This document shows positions 27,295 to 36,468 of a stretch of 64,000 bases of DNA, one piece after another. The position numbers and the translations under genes are program-made. The notes beneath the pieces are model-generated. The model did not search any database, was not told the DNA's origin, and worked only from the letters and a program-made list of their open reading frames with translations. Source of the DNA: Paenibacillus pabuli. Lineage in GTDB: Bacteria > Bacillota > Bacilli > Paenibacillales > Paenibacillaceae. The first letter of the stretch is position 1. Each line of letters begins with the position of its first letter. Location of the stretch: the NCBI RefSeq assembly GCF_023101145.1, contig NZ_CP073714.1, positions 6,014,001 to 6,078,000 on the forward strand, written 5' to 3'.

Positions 27295-28593
27295 TTACAA
27301 TATCCCATGCAGCACAAAATTGGCCAAAAACAGGATGGCAATGCCGTACATAACTTTAGGCACCTGTTTGCCCTGACCCGCCGCCAGCTTCGCTAGCGGA
27401 TACGCAATGAACCCAAATGCCATGCCGTCCACGATGCTATACGTAAATGGAATCATGACCATGATCAGAAAAGCCGGAAAGGCCTCCGTGAAATCACTGA
27501 AATCCATATCCTTCACACTTTGTACCATCAAGCCGCCAATAATGATCAAAATCGGTGCGATGGCACTGTCCGGAATATAACCGAGCAGTGGAATAAAGAA
27601 GAACGTTGCTCCGAACAGCACAGCTGTAACGAGTGGAGTCAACCCCGAGCGTCCGCCGGCAGCAATCCCTGCAGTCGTCTCCGCCGCAGCCACAGGAGGA
27701 CTACTTCCAAATACACCTGCCAATACGGTACTGATGGATAATGCACGCAAGCTCCCCTTAAAGCGCTGGGGTCGACCAATGAGATGGGTTTGAGCTGTAA
27801 TCAGGCCAATATTTTCAAATACAACGATCAGCAGCAACAGAAATACTGCAATCCAGAACGATAGATCCACCAGATTCATGAATGACAACTCGGCAAACAG
27901 ACCGCCGTATTGATGCAATGCCTCTATGGCAGATACAGGATCACCCGGTTTTACAGCACCAAGCACATAAGCTAGTCCTGTTCCCGCCAAAATACTGATC
28001 AGAAGCCCGCCCTGTACATTGCGTATAAAAAGAATTAAGGCGACTACAAGAGTAACACAGGCAGTGATCACTCCAGGATCATTAAAATGTCCAATAGCCA
28101 CAAATGTGGTCTGATGTGCGATGACGATTCCACTTTTTTGCAAACCGATAAACGTCAGAAATAAGCCAATCCCCACCGTTATTCCATGCTGCAGGTTTTT
28201 CGGAATGGCCTCACTAATCAGTTTATATAACGATGTAAAGGCTACGACCGCAAAAAGCACACCAGTGACGGATACAACCGCCAAGGCTTCCTGCCAGCTC
28301 AATTTCATCGAATGTACGAGTGTGTAAGTGAAAAATGCATTGATGCCCATGCCAGGTACAACGATAATCGGCGACTTTCCGCCAAATGCCATCAGCAAAC
28401 ACCCTGCAATGGATGTCAGCAGTGTACCCACCATAGCTGCCTGTAACGGCATTCCGGCATCAGACAGAATTGTTGCATTGACCATTACGATATACACCAC
28501 CGCAAAATAGGAAATGGCTCCCGCCACAATTTCCCGCTTCCACTGGTCTCCCGGCTCCAGGCCAAGTCGTCTGGTCATCCATCCTAGTTTCAT
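27295..28593 (-). CDS. NCS2-family purine permease (AzgA/PbuG-like)
   Basis: A 432-aa polytopic transporter of the AzgA branch, typically adenine/guanine/hypoxanthine:H+ symporters. Motifs include PGMGINAFFTYTLV, VFENIGLITAQTHL and SPPVAAAETTAGIAAGGRSGL. ATG 28593 (MKLGWMTRRLGLEPGD) has GAGGGGAACGG upstream. No purine riboswitch is recognisable in the 28594-28730 leader. Confidence 0.9.
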   Translation of the reverse strand: MKLGWMTRRLGLEPGDQWKREIVAGAISYFAVVYIVMVNATILSDAGMPLQAAMVGTLLTSIAGCLLMAFGGKSPIIVVPGMGINAFFTYTLVHSMKLSWQEALAVVSVTGVLFAVVAFTSLYKLISEAIPKNLQHGITVGIGLFLTFIGLQKSGIVIAHQTTFVAIGHFNDPGVITACVTLVVALILFIRNVQGGLLISILAGTGLAYVLGAVKPGDPVSAIEALHQYGGLFAELSFMNLVDLSFWIAVFLLLLIVVFENIGLITAQTHLIGRPQRFKGSLRALSISTVLAGVFGSSPPVAAAETTAGIAAGGRSGLTPLVTAVLFGATFFFIPLLGYIPDSAIAPILIIIGGLMVQSVKDMDFSDFTEAFPAFLIMVMIPFTYSIVDGMAFGFIAYPLAKLAAGQGKQVPKVMYGIAILFLANFVLHGIL

Positions 28594-28730
28594 TCGTTCC
28601 GTTCCCCTCTCTCTATGTAAGCCGAACAAAAGTATTTATCATCATTTCGCGCAGCACCACATATCATACACGCTTTTGAGATTGAAGTACATCACGTAAC
28701 CCTGACATTTGTTAAGGTTTTGCGCATGCA

Positions 28731-28765
28731 AAAAAGCGCAGGTACCTTGACGGTACCTGCGCTTT
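28731..28765 (-). terminator. Terminator of the hisS-aspS-tcdA operon
   Basis: A perfect 14-bp stem (28733-28746 with 28752-28765), five-base loop and T-run on the minus strand, 15 bases past tcdA. Confidence 0.88.
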
Positions 28766-28779
28766 CCATTCACAGCAGA

Positions 28780-29538
28780 TTACTGCTGCTTGTTCTCTGC
28801 AATTTCGATCAGTTCCTTGACAGCCACACTGACCATAATCAGTCCGGCTACCGGAGGAACAAAGGCGTTACTTGCTGGTGGCTGTTTGGCCTTGCGAATT
28901 TCCGGCGCATTCTCAGGAACGATTTTCTGCGTTACGTCTGCGCGAGGTTTCAATGGTTCTTCGGTGGAGAAGACCACTTTCACACCTTTTTTGATGCCTT
29001 CTTTCCGCAGTTTTGTGCGGACAACACGGGCAATCGGGTCCATGGTCGTTTTCGAAATATCTGCAACCTGGAATTTCGTCGGATCCATTTTATTTGCCGC
29101 GCCCATGCTGGAGATCACCGGAATCTTGCGTTTTAGGCATTCCTTGATGAGGTGAATTTTGTAAATAATCGTGTCGGACGCATCCAGCACATAATCCAGC
29201 TCATACTTGAACAATTCCTCATACGTTTCTTCCGTGTAAAACATATTCAGTGCAATCGCGTCGCACTCCGGATTGATGAGCTTCACCCGTTCCACCATCA
29301 GATCTGCTTTTTTCTGACCCACGGTCGTGGTCAAAGCATGAATCTGACGATTGATGTTGGTGATGTCCACTACGTCTTTATCAATCAGAATGATACGTCC
29401 AACACCGCTGCGGGCGAGAGCTTCCACTGCAATACCGCCCACGCCGCCGATGCCAAGCACAGCGACTGTACTATTTTTCAAGGCGTTCAGACCTTCAGGT
29501 CCAATAGCCAGTTCTGTTCTGGAAAATTGATGGAGCAT
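28780..29538 (-). CDS. tcdA: tRNA threonylcarbamoyladenosine dehydratase TcdA
   Basis: ThiF/MoeB-fold, ATP-dependent enzyme that cyclises t6A37 to ct6A in ANN-decoding tRNAs. The 252-aa protein carries the nucleotide motif GIGGVGG (about residues 29-35), DKDVVDITNINRQ and DASDTIIYKIHLIKEC. A C-terminal PVAGLIMVSVAVKEL segment follows. B. subtilis yrvM lies directly after aspS as here. It is 18 bases from aspS and last in the T-box operon. Confidence 0.9.
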   Translation of the reverse strand: MLHQFSRTELAIGPEGLNALKNSTVAVLGIGGVGGIAVEALARSGVGRIILIDKDVVDITNINRQIHALTTTVGQKKADLMVERVKLINPECDAIALNMFYTEETYEELFKYELDYVLDASDTIIYKIHLIKECLKRKIPVISSMGAANKMDPTKFQVADISKTTMDPIARVVRTKLRKEGIKKGVKVVFSTEEPLKPRADVTQKIVPENAPEIRKAKQPPASNAFVPPVAGLIMVSVAVKELIEIAENKQQ

Positions 29539-29556
29539 TGAGAATCGATGCCTCCT

Positions 29557-31335
29557 TTATTTCTTTTCCGCCACCGGTTTACGGGCTACGCGGATGTGAA
29601 GTTGTTCCAATTGGGAGTTATCCACTTCAGAAGGTGCATTCATGAGCAGATCCGTTGCACTTGCCGTTTTCGGGAAGGCAATCGTTTCACGCAGATTCGT
29701 GCGGCCTGCCAACAGCATCACCAGACGGTCGAGACCAAAGGCGATTCCGCCGTGTGGTGGCGTTCCGTATTCGAATGCTTCAAGCAGGTATCCAAATTTT
29801 TCGTTGGCTACTTCTGGGGAAAGTCCCAGGGCAGCAAACATTTTTTCCTGAACGTCACGTTTGTAGATACGCATCGAACCGCCGCCCACTTCATAACCAT
29901 TCAGAACAAGGTCATAGGCTTGTGCACGAATTGCACCCGGATCGGTGTCAAACAGATGTACATCTTCGTCTTTTGGACGTGTGAACGGATGGTGCTCTGC
30001 GACATAACGTTTTGCATCTTCATCGTACCCGAGCAATGGGAAGTCCACAACCCATGCAAATTTGAATTTGCTGTCATCGATCAGTCCCAGTTGACGGCCA
30101 ATTTTCAGACGAAGTGCGCCAAGTACATCAGCAACCACTTTTTTGGTGTCAGCAGAGAAGAGCAGCAAGTCGCCTTCTTCAGCACCCGTACGTTCTTTGA
30201 CAGCTTCGATCTCTTCCGGCGTAAAGAACTTCACGATTGGCCCTTTGAACTCGCCATCTTTCACTTGAATCCATGCCAGTCCTTTTGCACCGTAACGCGC
30301 TGCGAATGGTCCGAGGTCATCGATCTCTTTACGACTCCATGTGCCACAGCCTTTGGCGTTCAGCACTTTTACTTCGCCACCTTTTTCAATGACAGAAGCA
30401 AATACTTTCACACCACTGTTTGCTACGATATCGTTCATCTCTACCAGTTCCATACCAAAACGCAGATCCGGTTTGTCTGAACCGTATTTACCCATAGCAT
30501 CTGCATACGTAATCCGTTGGAAAGGCAGTTCCAGCTCAATTCCTTTTGTCTCACGCAGCAATTTGGCCATCAGCTCTTCCATCATTGGCAGCAGGTCATC
30601 CTGTTGCAGGAAGGAAGTCTCGATGTCGACTTGGGTGAATTCCGGTTGACGGTCTGCACGCAAATCTTCATCACGGAAACAACGAGCGATCTGATAGTAA
30701 CGCTCAAGTCCGCCGACCATCAGCAATTGTTTGTAGATTTGTGGTGATTGTGGCAAAGCGAAGAATTCTCCTTCATGCACACGGCTTGGTACGAGATAGT
30801 CACGCGCACCTTCCGGGGAGCTCTTGGTGAGGATTGGTGTTTCGACTTCAACGAATTCTTCGCCATCCAGATAATCACGGAACACTTTGGATGCTTTGGA
30901 ACGCAATTTCAATGTTTCAAACATTTCCGGACGACGCAGGTCCAGGTAACGATATTTCAAACGAAGGGACTCGTCCACTTCCACACCATCTTCGATGAAG
31001 AATGGAGGTGTTTTTGCCGCGTTCAGCACTTCAATCTCGGTAATTTGGACTTCAATTTCGCCTGTAGGCAGGTTTTTGTTTACAGTCTCTTCGTCACGTT
31101 TAACGACTTTACCCGTTACCGCGATAACATACTCACTCCGCACTCTGTCAGCGATTTGCAATGCTTCGCCAGAGTATGCCGGGTTGAAAACAACCTGTAC
31201 AATTCCGCTGCGGTCACGCAGATCGATAAACAGTACGCCCCCCAGGTCACGGCGGGTCTGTACCCAGCCGTTCAATGTTACGGTTTCACCGATGTGTGCG
31301 GGTGTTAATGCGCCGCAATGATGACTTCTTTTCAT
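29557..31335 (-). CDS. aspS: Aspartate--tRNA ligase
   Basis: Class IIb synthetase of bacterial type, 592 aa. It has an N-terminal OB fold (GWVQTRRDLGGVLFIDLRDR), the catalytic core (FALPQSPQIYKQ, RCFRDEDLRADRQPEF), the bacterial GAD insertion and motif 3 GIAFGLDRLVMLL. I chose ATG 31335 (MKRSHHCGAL) with AGGAG seven bases upstream over the longer frame to 31395. The 200-base gap to hisS holds a GCGGGC/GCCCGC hairpin (31374-31388) without a T-run. It is probably read from the hisS T-box promoter. Confidence 0.96.
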   Translation of the reverse strand: MKRSHHCGALTPAHIGETVTLNGWVQTRRDLGGVLFIDLRDRSGIVQVVFNPAYSGEALQIADRVRSEYVIAVTGKVVKRDEETVNKNLPTGEIEVQITEIEVLNAAKTPPFFIEDGVEVDESLRLKYRYLDLRRPEMFETLKLRSKASKVFRDYLDGEEFVEVETPILTKSSPEGARDYLVPSRVHEGEFFALPQSPQIYKQLLMVGGLERYYQIARCFRDEDLRADRQPEFTQVDIETSFLQQDDLLPMMEELMAKLLRETKGIELELPFQRITYADAMGKYGSDKPDLRFGMELVEMNDIVANSGVKVFASVIEKGGEVKVLNAKGCGTWSRKEIDDLGPFAARYGAKGLAWIQVKDGEFKGPIVKFFTPEEIEAVKERTGAEEGDLLLFSADTKKVVADVLGALRLKIGRQLGLIDDSKFKFAWVVDFPLLGYDEDAKRYVAEHHPFTRPKDEDVHLFDTDPGAIRAQAYDLVLNGYEVGGGSMRIYKRDVQEKMFAALGLSPEVANEKFGYLLEAFEYGTPPHGGIAFGLDRLVMLLAGRTNLRETIAFPKTASATDLLMNAPSEVDNSQLEQLHIRVARKPVAEKK

Positions 31336-31537
31336 AACCAAACTCCTCATATGTGAATTTCCGTTCTGTATGGGCGGGCAGAGCCCGCTATTCAACAGTG
31401 CGGTTGCGTGAAGACGATTTTATTCGAAAAGGCAGGTTACCTCAGACTCGCCAACTCCCGATTAATCGGAAACATTTGGCTAACCTCGGTAATTTTGCCG
31501 GATCAATTGTTGCTATTTGGCAGTTTCAAACTCGCGC

Positions 31538-32791
31538 TTATTTACTTCCGCGTATAGCTGTTACCAGATCATCCAGCTTCACCGTTTGTTGTTCACCTGT
31601 ATCCATGGACTTCAGGGCAATTTCCCCGCGCTCCAGCTCGTCATCACCAAGAATGGCAGTATAACGGGCTTTGAATCTGTCGGCTGATTTCATCTGGGCT
31701 TTCATCTTGCGACCGAGATAGTCGCGTTCACCAGACAGACCGGATTGACGAAGCTTGAACAGCTGACGGTTGACTTCACGATCGGCTGCTTCACCAAGAG
31801 CAACAAAATATACATCCAGTGGAGCAAGGGAACTAACGTCAATGTTCTGGTGTTCCAGAATCAGTTGAATACGTTCCAGACCGATACCGAAACCAATACC
31901 AGGCTGATCCGGTCCACCGATATCTCCAACAAGGCCGTTATATCTACCACCACCGCCGACTGTATCAATTGCGCCAATGCCTTGAGCTTTCAGTTCAAAA
32001 GCAGTCAAAGTGTAGTAATCCAGTCCACGTACCAGACGATTGTTCACAGCGTAATCTACGCCGAAATCATCCAGATACGCTTTCAGCTTGGCGAAGTGGT
32101 TCAATGATTCTTCATCCAGACTATCCAGTATGGACGGTGCCCCTACGAATTTGTCCTGATCGACTTTGCAGTCGAGCACACGCAGCGGATTACGTTCCAT
32201 CCGGGATTGACAGTCCTTGCACAGGCTATCCTTCATCGGTCTGAGGAATCCAAGCAATTTTTCTCGATATTCAGCACGGCTGGTTGGATTACCCACCGAG
32301 TTGATCTCGACTTTGACATCTTTCAATCCGAGTTCTACACACAGTTGATACCCAAGCGCAATGACTTCAGCATCGATCGCTGGATCAAGGGCTCCGATGG
32401 CTTCAACACCGAACTGGTGGAACTGACGCTGGCGACCTGCTTGCGGCCGTTCGTACCGGAACATCGGACCGATGTAATAGAGTTTGCTCACATCCGGTTC
32501 GCCATAGATTTTATTTTCCACATAAGCGCGGACAACTCCCGCTGTACCCTCCGGACGAAGGGTCATGCTTCGGTCTCCTTTATCATTGAAGGTGTACATT
32601 TCTTTTTCAACAATGTCGGTTGTCTCACCAACGCCACGTACAAATAAAGAAGTCTGTTCGAAGATCGGTGTGCGAATCTCGCGGTAATTAAAACGGCGAC
32701 ACAGATCACGCGCTTTTTCCTCTACGAACTGCCACTTTTCCACAACACCAGGCAGCAAGTCCTGCGTTCCAGTCGGTTTTTGAAAAGCCAT
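31538..32791 (-). CDS. hisS: Histidine--tRNA ligase
   Basis: Class II synthetase, 417 aa. It begins FQKPTGTQDLLPG, with motif 2 in YYIGPMFRYERPQ and the histidine-specific VRGLDYYTLTAFE and GGGGRYNGLV. The C-terminal anticodon domain follows. GGAGGG lies seven bases before the ATG. Expression is governed by the histidine-type T-box upstream. Confidence 0.96.
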   Translation of the reverse strand: MAFQKPTGTQDLLPGVVEKWQFVEEKARDLCRRFNYREIRTPIFEQTSLFVRGVGETTDIVEKEMYTFNDKGDRSMTLRPEGTAGVVRAYVENKIYGEPDVSKLYYIGPMFRYERPQAGRQRQFHQFGVEAIGALDPAIDAEVIALGYQLCVELGLKDVKVEINSVGNPTSRAEYREKLLGFLRPMKDSLCKDCQSRMERNPLRVLDCKVDQDKFVGAPSILDSLDEESLNHFAKLKAYLDDFGVDYAVNNRLVRGLDYYTLTAFELKAQGIGAIDTVGGGGRYNGLVGDIGGPDQPGIGFGIGLERIQLILEHQNIDVSSLAPLDVYFVALGEAADREVNRQLFKLRQSGLSGERDYLGRKMKAQMKSADRFKARYTAILGDDELERGEIALKSMDTGEQQTVKLDDLVTAIRGSK

Positions 32792-32828
32792 CTTTCATCC
32801 CTCCAGCATCTATTTTTCTCTGTATAAC

Positions 32829-33178
32829 AAAAAAATCCCTCGCCCTGTCGCTGTATACACAGCAAACAAAGGGACGAGGGATTGTGTTTACACATTCACC
32901 CGTGGTACCACCCACATTCCGGAATCCCTGACAATTTCGCCGTTCAGGTGATCATGTGATGATCCAAGATTGCTTCAGGCAATCCGATCAAACAAATCAT
33001 TCCGCTCTACGTATAACGCACGCCCTGCGCAGGCCAGCTAATGACCATCAGATCTAAAATCTAATGTGTTCGCCGTCTGTTCTCGGGGAAGTCATTCGTC
33101 CGCTCATCAAGAGAATCCTTACAGCCAAGGGATTCCTCTCTGTTCATGTGGGCACGGAGTACTTGGTCCCGTCATCAA
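32829..33178 (-). promoter_or_regulatory. T-box leader of hisS-aspS-tcdA
   Basis: On the minus strand: AGTA motif (about 33160-33163), CAGAGAGG, the specifier CAC (33066-33068; histidine) preceded by CGAA, the T-box GGGTGGTACCACG (32901-32913), and a terminator (stem 32834-32842 with 32875-32883 and an inner stem) followed by seven T (32829-32835). Confidence 0.93.
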
Positions 33179-33346
33179 ATCAGTAAATATAATTCAAAAA
33201 TCGACTTGTATTGACTATAGTCAACGTATTATTTTCTGATTGTAATGAACCGCAGTACTAAAGTCAAGGGCTAACACAAAAAGATAGCATTAAAAAAATT
33301 CTCACACGCTGTACGGGATGCGGAGTCCACAAAAACCAAAGCTAAT
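33179..33346. other. Upstream region of hisS transcript
   Basis: No gene here. It must hold the hisS promoter. A perfect 14-bp palindrome, TTGACTATAGTCAA (33211-33224), places a -35-like TTGACT on both strands, but I found no well-spaced -10. Confidence 0.5.
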
Positions 33347-33380
33347 AGAAGCTGGATTCATCAAATGAATTCCAACTTCT
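33347..33380 (-). terminator. Hairpin after the SEC-C gene
   Basis: A 15-bp stem with one bulge (33347-33361 with 33365-33380) lies just past the SEC-C gene stop; the T-run on the minus strand is weak. Confidence 0.5.
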
Positions 33381-33397
33381 ATTGCCTTCTCCTACCT

Positions 33398-34705
33398 CTA
33401 TTGTTTCAGCATCCACTTCAGCAGATCCGGCACATTCGCCCATAAACGGGAGTGCATAATGACATATTCAATCGCTTCGTCGGAATCGCCCATTCCGACA
33501 AAATCAGGAAGGTTATGCGGCAGCCGCTTCAAACCCAGCAGGTAATCAGGCACATGCTTGTTCACACCTCGGGCCACACGGTACAGTTTTTTGAGCTGAG
33601 AGGTGATTCCGTTCTTCTTATACTCCAAAATGATCTGGTCATAGGCAAAGGCGGCTGCAGCGTCACCTTTTCCATACTTCTCCAGCAGCTGCTCTGCCTG
33701 CTTCAATTGGTTGCTGTATAAATACACAGCAGCGAGCAGGTAACGCGCTCCGGTATTGTCTTCCGTATTAAGCTCCAAAATATGCTCCAGGATTTGTGCC
33801 GCTTCATTGGCATCTCCGCCAAACCAGCAGGATTCGGCGTAGCTTTTGCATATTCGGATATATGGACGAGTTTCATGAAGCCCCCAGAAGTCCCCTTTGT
33901 TCTTCTCAAAAAACAGTTCGCCCAGTTCGCGTTTGCCAGCAGCGATTCCGGCCTTGAGGTAAGCTCGTGCCTCAGTCTCATTTTCCGATTCCTCAGCCAG
34001 AATAAGATAGGCATCAGAGCTGTCAGAGTACATCTCCAGCGCCGTTTCCGCCAGCTTTATTCTGCGTTTGGAAGAACTGGCTTCCATCGCCTTATGCAGC
34101 AGAGCCTGCGCTTTGTCCTTCGATGTGCCCGGGCTGTTCAGAATCATCAGCTCGTCCGTTTCGCCGCCCATGCCGTATTCTTCGATGTAATCGAACATCT
34201 CCTTCACCTTTCGGGAGATCGTTGCTGCTGTTACCTCATATTTTACGGCCAGCTCAGCCTTCGAAACATTGAAGCCATATTCCTCGGACAGTAAATACTC
34301 GATTGCGGCACAGAACGAGCCTGTCTTCTTCACAGTAGGGCGGTTCTGACGGGAATAGCCATTCCATAGCACCAGAGCTTCCAAAATCACTTCCCGCTCG
34401 TATTGGTTCCTCATGTTCTCAATAAGCTGCAAGGCCAGCTGTTCATGAGCCTGATGCTCCCATTCCAGTTCGCGCTCCACCATCTTTTTCAGCTTGGTCA
34501 GGGTCAGTTTGCTCTCAGGCTGAATCGAGGATTCTTGAACAGGCTGCTCCGTTGATATCAGCTGCAGTACGGATTCTACCGCAGAGGGCTCCTTGCCCAG
34601 ACAGCATTTCTTATATTTTTTTCCGCTTCCGCATGGGCATAAATCATTTCTTCCTACCTTACTCAAAACTAATTCCCCCTCAAATCTTTCACTAGCCATT
34701 CGCAT
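33398..34705 (-). CDS. SEC-C zinc-motif protein with HTH and TPR-like repeats
   Basis: A 435-aa soluble protein. Residues 20-36 hold the SEC-C zinc motif CPCGSGKKYKKCC. A variable linker and a helical region follow, then an HTH-like segment (NVSKAELAVKYEVTAATISR, 147-166) and about five TPR-like helical repeats (200-370). The combination suggests a protein- or nucleic-acid-binding adaptor; no enzyme motif is seen. The SEC-C knuckle occurs in SecA, where it binds zinc and SecB/ribosomes. The exact start is uncertain: ATG 34705 has GGTG nearby, ATG 34699 and a TTG at 34663 are alternatives. Confidence 0.85.
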   Translation of the reverse strand: MRMASERFEGELVLSKVGRNDLCPCGSGKKYKKCCLGKEPSAVESVLQLISTEQPVQESSIQPESKLTLTKLKKMVERELEWEHQAHEQLALQLIENMRNQYEREVILEALVLWNGYSRQNRPTVKKTGSFCAAIEYLLSEEYGFNVSKAELAVKYEVTAATISRKVKEMFDYIEEYGMGGETDELMILNSPGTSKDKAQALLHKAMEASSSKRRIKLAETALEMYSDSSDAYLILAEESENETEARAYLKAGIAAGKRELGELFFEKNKGDFWGLHETRPYIRICKSYAESCWFGGDANEAAQILEHILELNTEDNTGARYLLAAVYLYSNQLKQAEQLLEKYGKGDAAAAFAYDQIILEYKKNGITSQLKKLYRVARGVNKHVPDYLLGLKRLPHNLPDFVGMGDSDEAIEYVIMHSRLWANVPDLLKWMLKQ

Positions 34706-35062
34706 GAGAACACCTTTGCTTTAGCATTAAAAGTGTCATTTCTCAAACGAGGCATTCTATATAATTGACAATCTCCATCGATCAAACAGAAACGGCTCCC
34801 CACTCTTACATAAGGGCAGAGCCGTTTCAATCCATTTCTCTATTCTATCAAAAATTTAAATACGGGGTAAGCTTCGCCCAAAACATATCAATTCTCATCT
34901 CAAAAAAAAAACCTGCACACGGTGTGCAGGCTCAAAGGATATATAAAAAAAGGGGGTCATGTGTGTTATTATAAACGGGCTATGTTAAAGGCTTATGTAA
35001 CTAATATTACAGTAATATTACAAAAATGATAGCGCTTTATATTTTATTATTTTCTCCATTAC
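34706..35062. other. Intergenic region with hairpins, no clear large gene
   Basis: Holds a 10-bp inverted repeat (34789-34798 with 34819-34828), the strong minus-strand terminator at 34902-34930, a TATAAT hexamer on the minus strand (about 34969-34974) and a TAATATTAC/GTAATATTA palindrome near 35002-35020. See the candidate short transcript below. Confidence 0.6.
34902..34930 (-). terminator. Strong intrinsic terminator of an unassigned short transcript
   Basis: A perfect 8-bp stem (CCTGCACA with TGTGCAGG, 34912-34930) with a three-base loop and ten T on the minus strand (34902-34911). No annotated gene ends here, since the stress-type gene upstream already has its own terminator at 35062-35114. 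Confidence 0.85.
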
Positions 35063-35114
35063 AAAAAGCCCTTACAAAGGGGTCTGACATGGAAGTCAGA
35101 CCCTGCAAGGGCTT
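35062..35114 (-). terminator. Terminator of the stress-type protein gene
   Basis: AAGCCCTT (35065-35072) pairs with AAGGGCTT (35107-35114) and an inner GGGTCTGAC/GTCAGACCC stem is nearly perfect; five T follow on the minus strand. Confidence 0.85.
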
Positions 35115-35125
35115 CGATATACATG

Positions 35126-35572
35126 TTAATTCAATTCTTCCACATAGGCTTGGTTGGAACGAAGTTTATGAACGATTTCCTCATAATCCTCATCCCTTAC
35201 TTTGGCAGACAAAACATAATGCAGATCGTCATAGTCAGCCGAGGACACATCGGCAGCATTCAACAGATCGCCATCCTCATTGACATTATCCCGGGAACCT
35301 CTATCCGTATCGCGGTCCACATTGCTGACGACAGGAATTACATTTTCACTGGCGGGAACCCCGGGTGCAGCACCCACACCCATGGCACCATTGGTTCCTA
35401 CGCCACCTGCTGTGTTATACGGCACCAGAGGTACCATAATCCGTTTGTCTCTACCAACCGCACTGTCCAGCTGCCCTACTTCCAAATGCTCAGTACGGAA
35501 CGTCTGAAGGGAAGTTCTCGCTCCCTCTGCCTCGTCCTCGGTCCGAAAATAAGCCTGAATATGTTTTGTCAT
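35126..35572 (-). CDS. General-stress-type protein (YflT/GsiB-region-like, N-terminal fold)
   Basis: A 148-aa soluble protein. The N-terminal 30 residues (KHIQAYFRTEDEAEGARTSL) resemble the general stress protein 17M/YflT domain. A Gly/Ala/Val-rich middle (GGVGTNGAMGVGAAPGVPA) and an acidic C-terminal part (SSADYDDLHYVLSAKVRDED) follow. No membrane span or catalytic motif is seen. ATG 35572 (MTKHIQAYF) has GGAGGG six bases upstream; the longer frame to 35635 is rejected. The assignment rests on the first 30 residues only. Confidence 0.75.
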   Translation of the reverse strand: MTKHIQAYFRTEDEAEGARTSLQTFRTEHLEVGQLDSAVGRDKRIMVPLVPYNTAGGVGTNGAMGVGAAPGVPASENVIPVVSNVDRDTDRGSRDNVNEDGDLLNAADVSSADYDDLHYVLSAKVRDEDYEEIVHKLRSNQAYVEELN

Positions 35573-35677
35573 GTCAAACCCTCCTTTATCGGAATAAACG
35601 TTTTGTAAAATGAAACGTAGAAGATTCAAGTTCACCTTACAACATGATTGAATTTAACGTACGCCCGTTCGACGTCA

Positions 35678-36184
35678 TTAGATTACTTTTAACAACTCTC
35701 GAACAAATGCCGGTTCATCGGCAGGCGTTCTTGATGTAATAAAATTGCCATCGACAACCGCCTCATGATCCTTAAATTCTGCTCCCGCGTTCACCATGTC
35801 ATCCTTAAGCGGTGGATAGGATGTAATCGTACGGCCTTTTAACAGATTCGCGCTCGCCAGAATTTGCGGACCATGGCAGATCGCAGCGATTGGTTTCTTG
35901 GCACTGTTGATCTCTGTTACGAATTTCAGGATATGTGCATCCGTACGCAAATTTTCAGGAGAAGATCCACCAGGAATGACAACCGCGTCGTAATCCGAAG
36001 CCGAGACTTCAGCGATCGATTTATCTGAAGTATAGGAGGCTTTGCCACCTTTACCTTTCAGTGTCTCTCCTGCTTTCAAGCCGATAATTTCCACGTCGTG
36101 CCCGGCTTTTTTCACCTCATCATATGGAACCTGCATTTCCGAATCTTCAAAATCATTCGCCAATAAAAAAGCAACTTTACTCAT
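35678..36184 (-). CDS. DJ-1/PfpI-family protein (YfkM-like)
   Basis: A 168-aa protein of the type 1 glutamine amidotransferase-like PfpI family, whose members act as deglycases/glyoxalases or intracellular peptidases. The nucleophile elbow is AICHGP with Cys at about residue 106. The first acidic motif lies in ANDFEDSE and the substrate side in VIPGGSSPENLR. General stress protein 18 (YfkM) of B. subtilis is the closest functional type by motif. It probably stands alone. Confidence 0.9.
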   Translation of the reverse strand: MSKVAFLLANDFEDSEMQVPYDEVKKAGHDVEIIGLKAGETLKGKGGKASYTSDKSIAEVSASDYDAVVIPGGSSPENLRTDAHILKFVTEINSAKKPIAAICHGPQILASANLLKGRTITSYPPLKDDMVNAGAEFKDHEAVVDGNFITSRTPADEPAFVRELLKVI

Positions 36185-36410
36185 AACGTATGTTCTCCTT
36201 TCCGTGTTCGAAATTTCTTGAAATCGGGTATTCGCAGAAATTGTTGGTATATCATTTCTTGTTCATTGCCCGTAATAAATACTGAACCTGGCAGGCTATC
36301 GTGCCTCGTTCTGTTATTACCCTAACCAAAGTCGTTTATAACATCACTAACCTGTATTATTTTGACTTTATTCAGGCCATCCGATTCAGCAACGGTTAGT
36401 TCCATAACAA

Positions 36411-36447
36411 AAAAGCCCTGATCCGATAATCGAATCAAGACTTTTCA
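36411..36447 (-). terminator. Terminator after the 55-codon gene
   Basis: An imperfect 15-bp stem around ATTCGATTATCGGAT with six T on the minus strand, 22 bases past the small ORF stop. Confidence 0.65.
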
Positions 36448-36468
36448 TTCATTCCAAATGGTTAGCAC

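Noticed and set aside
28594..28730. Purine riboswitch before the NCS2 permease gene
   Set aside because: The conserved loops of the purine aptamer are not present.
34789..34828. GAAACGGCTC/GAGCCGTTTC hairpin as a terminator
   Set aside because: No T-run on either strand and no gene that would end here; kept only as part of the intergenic description.
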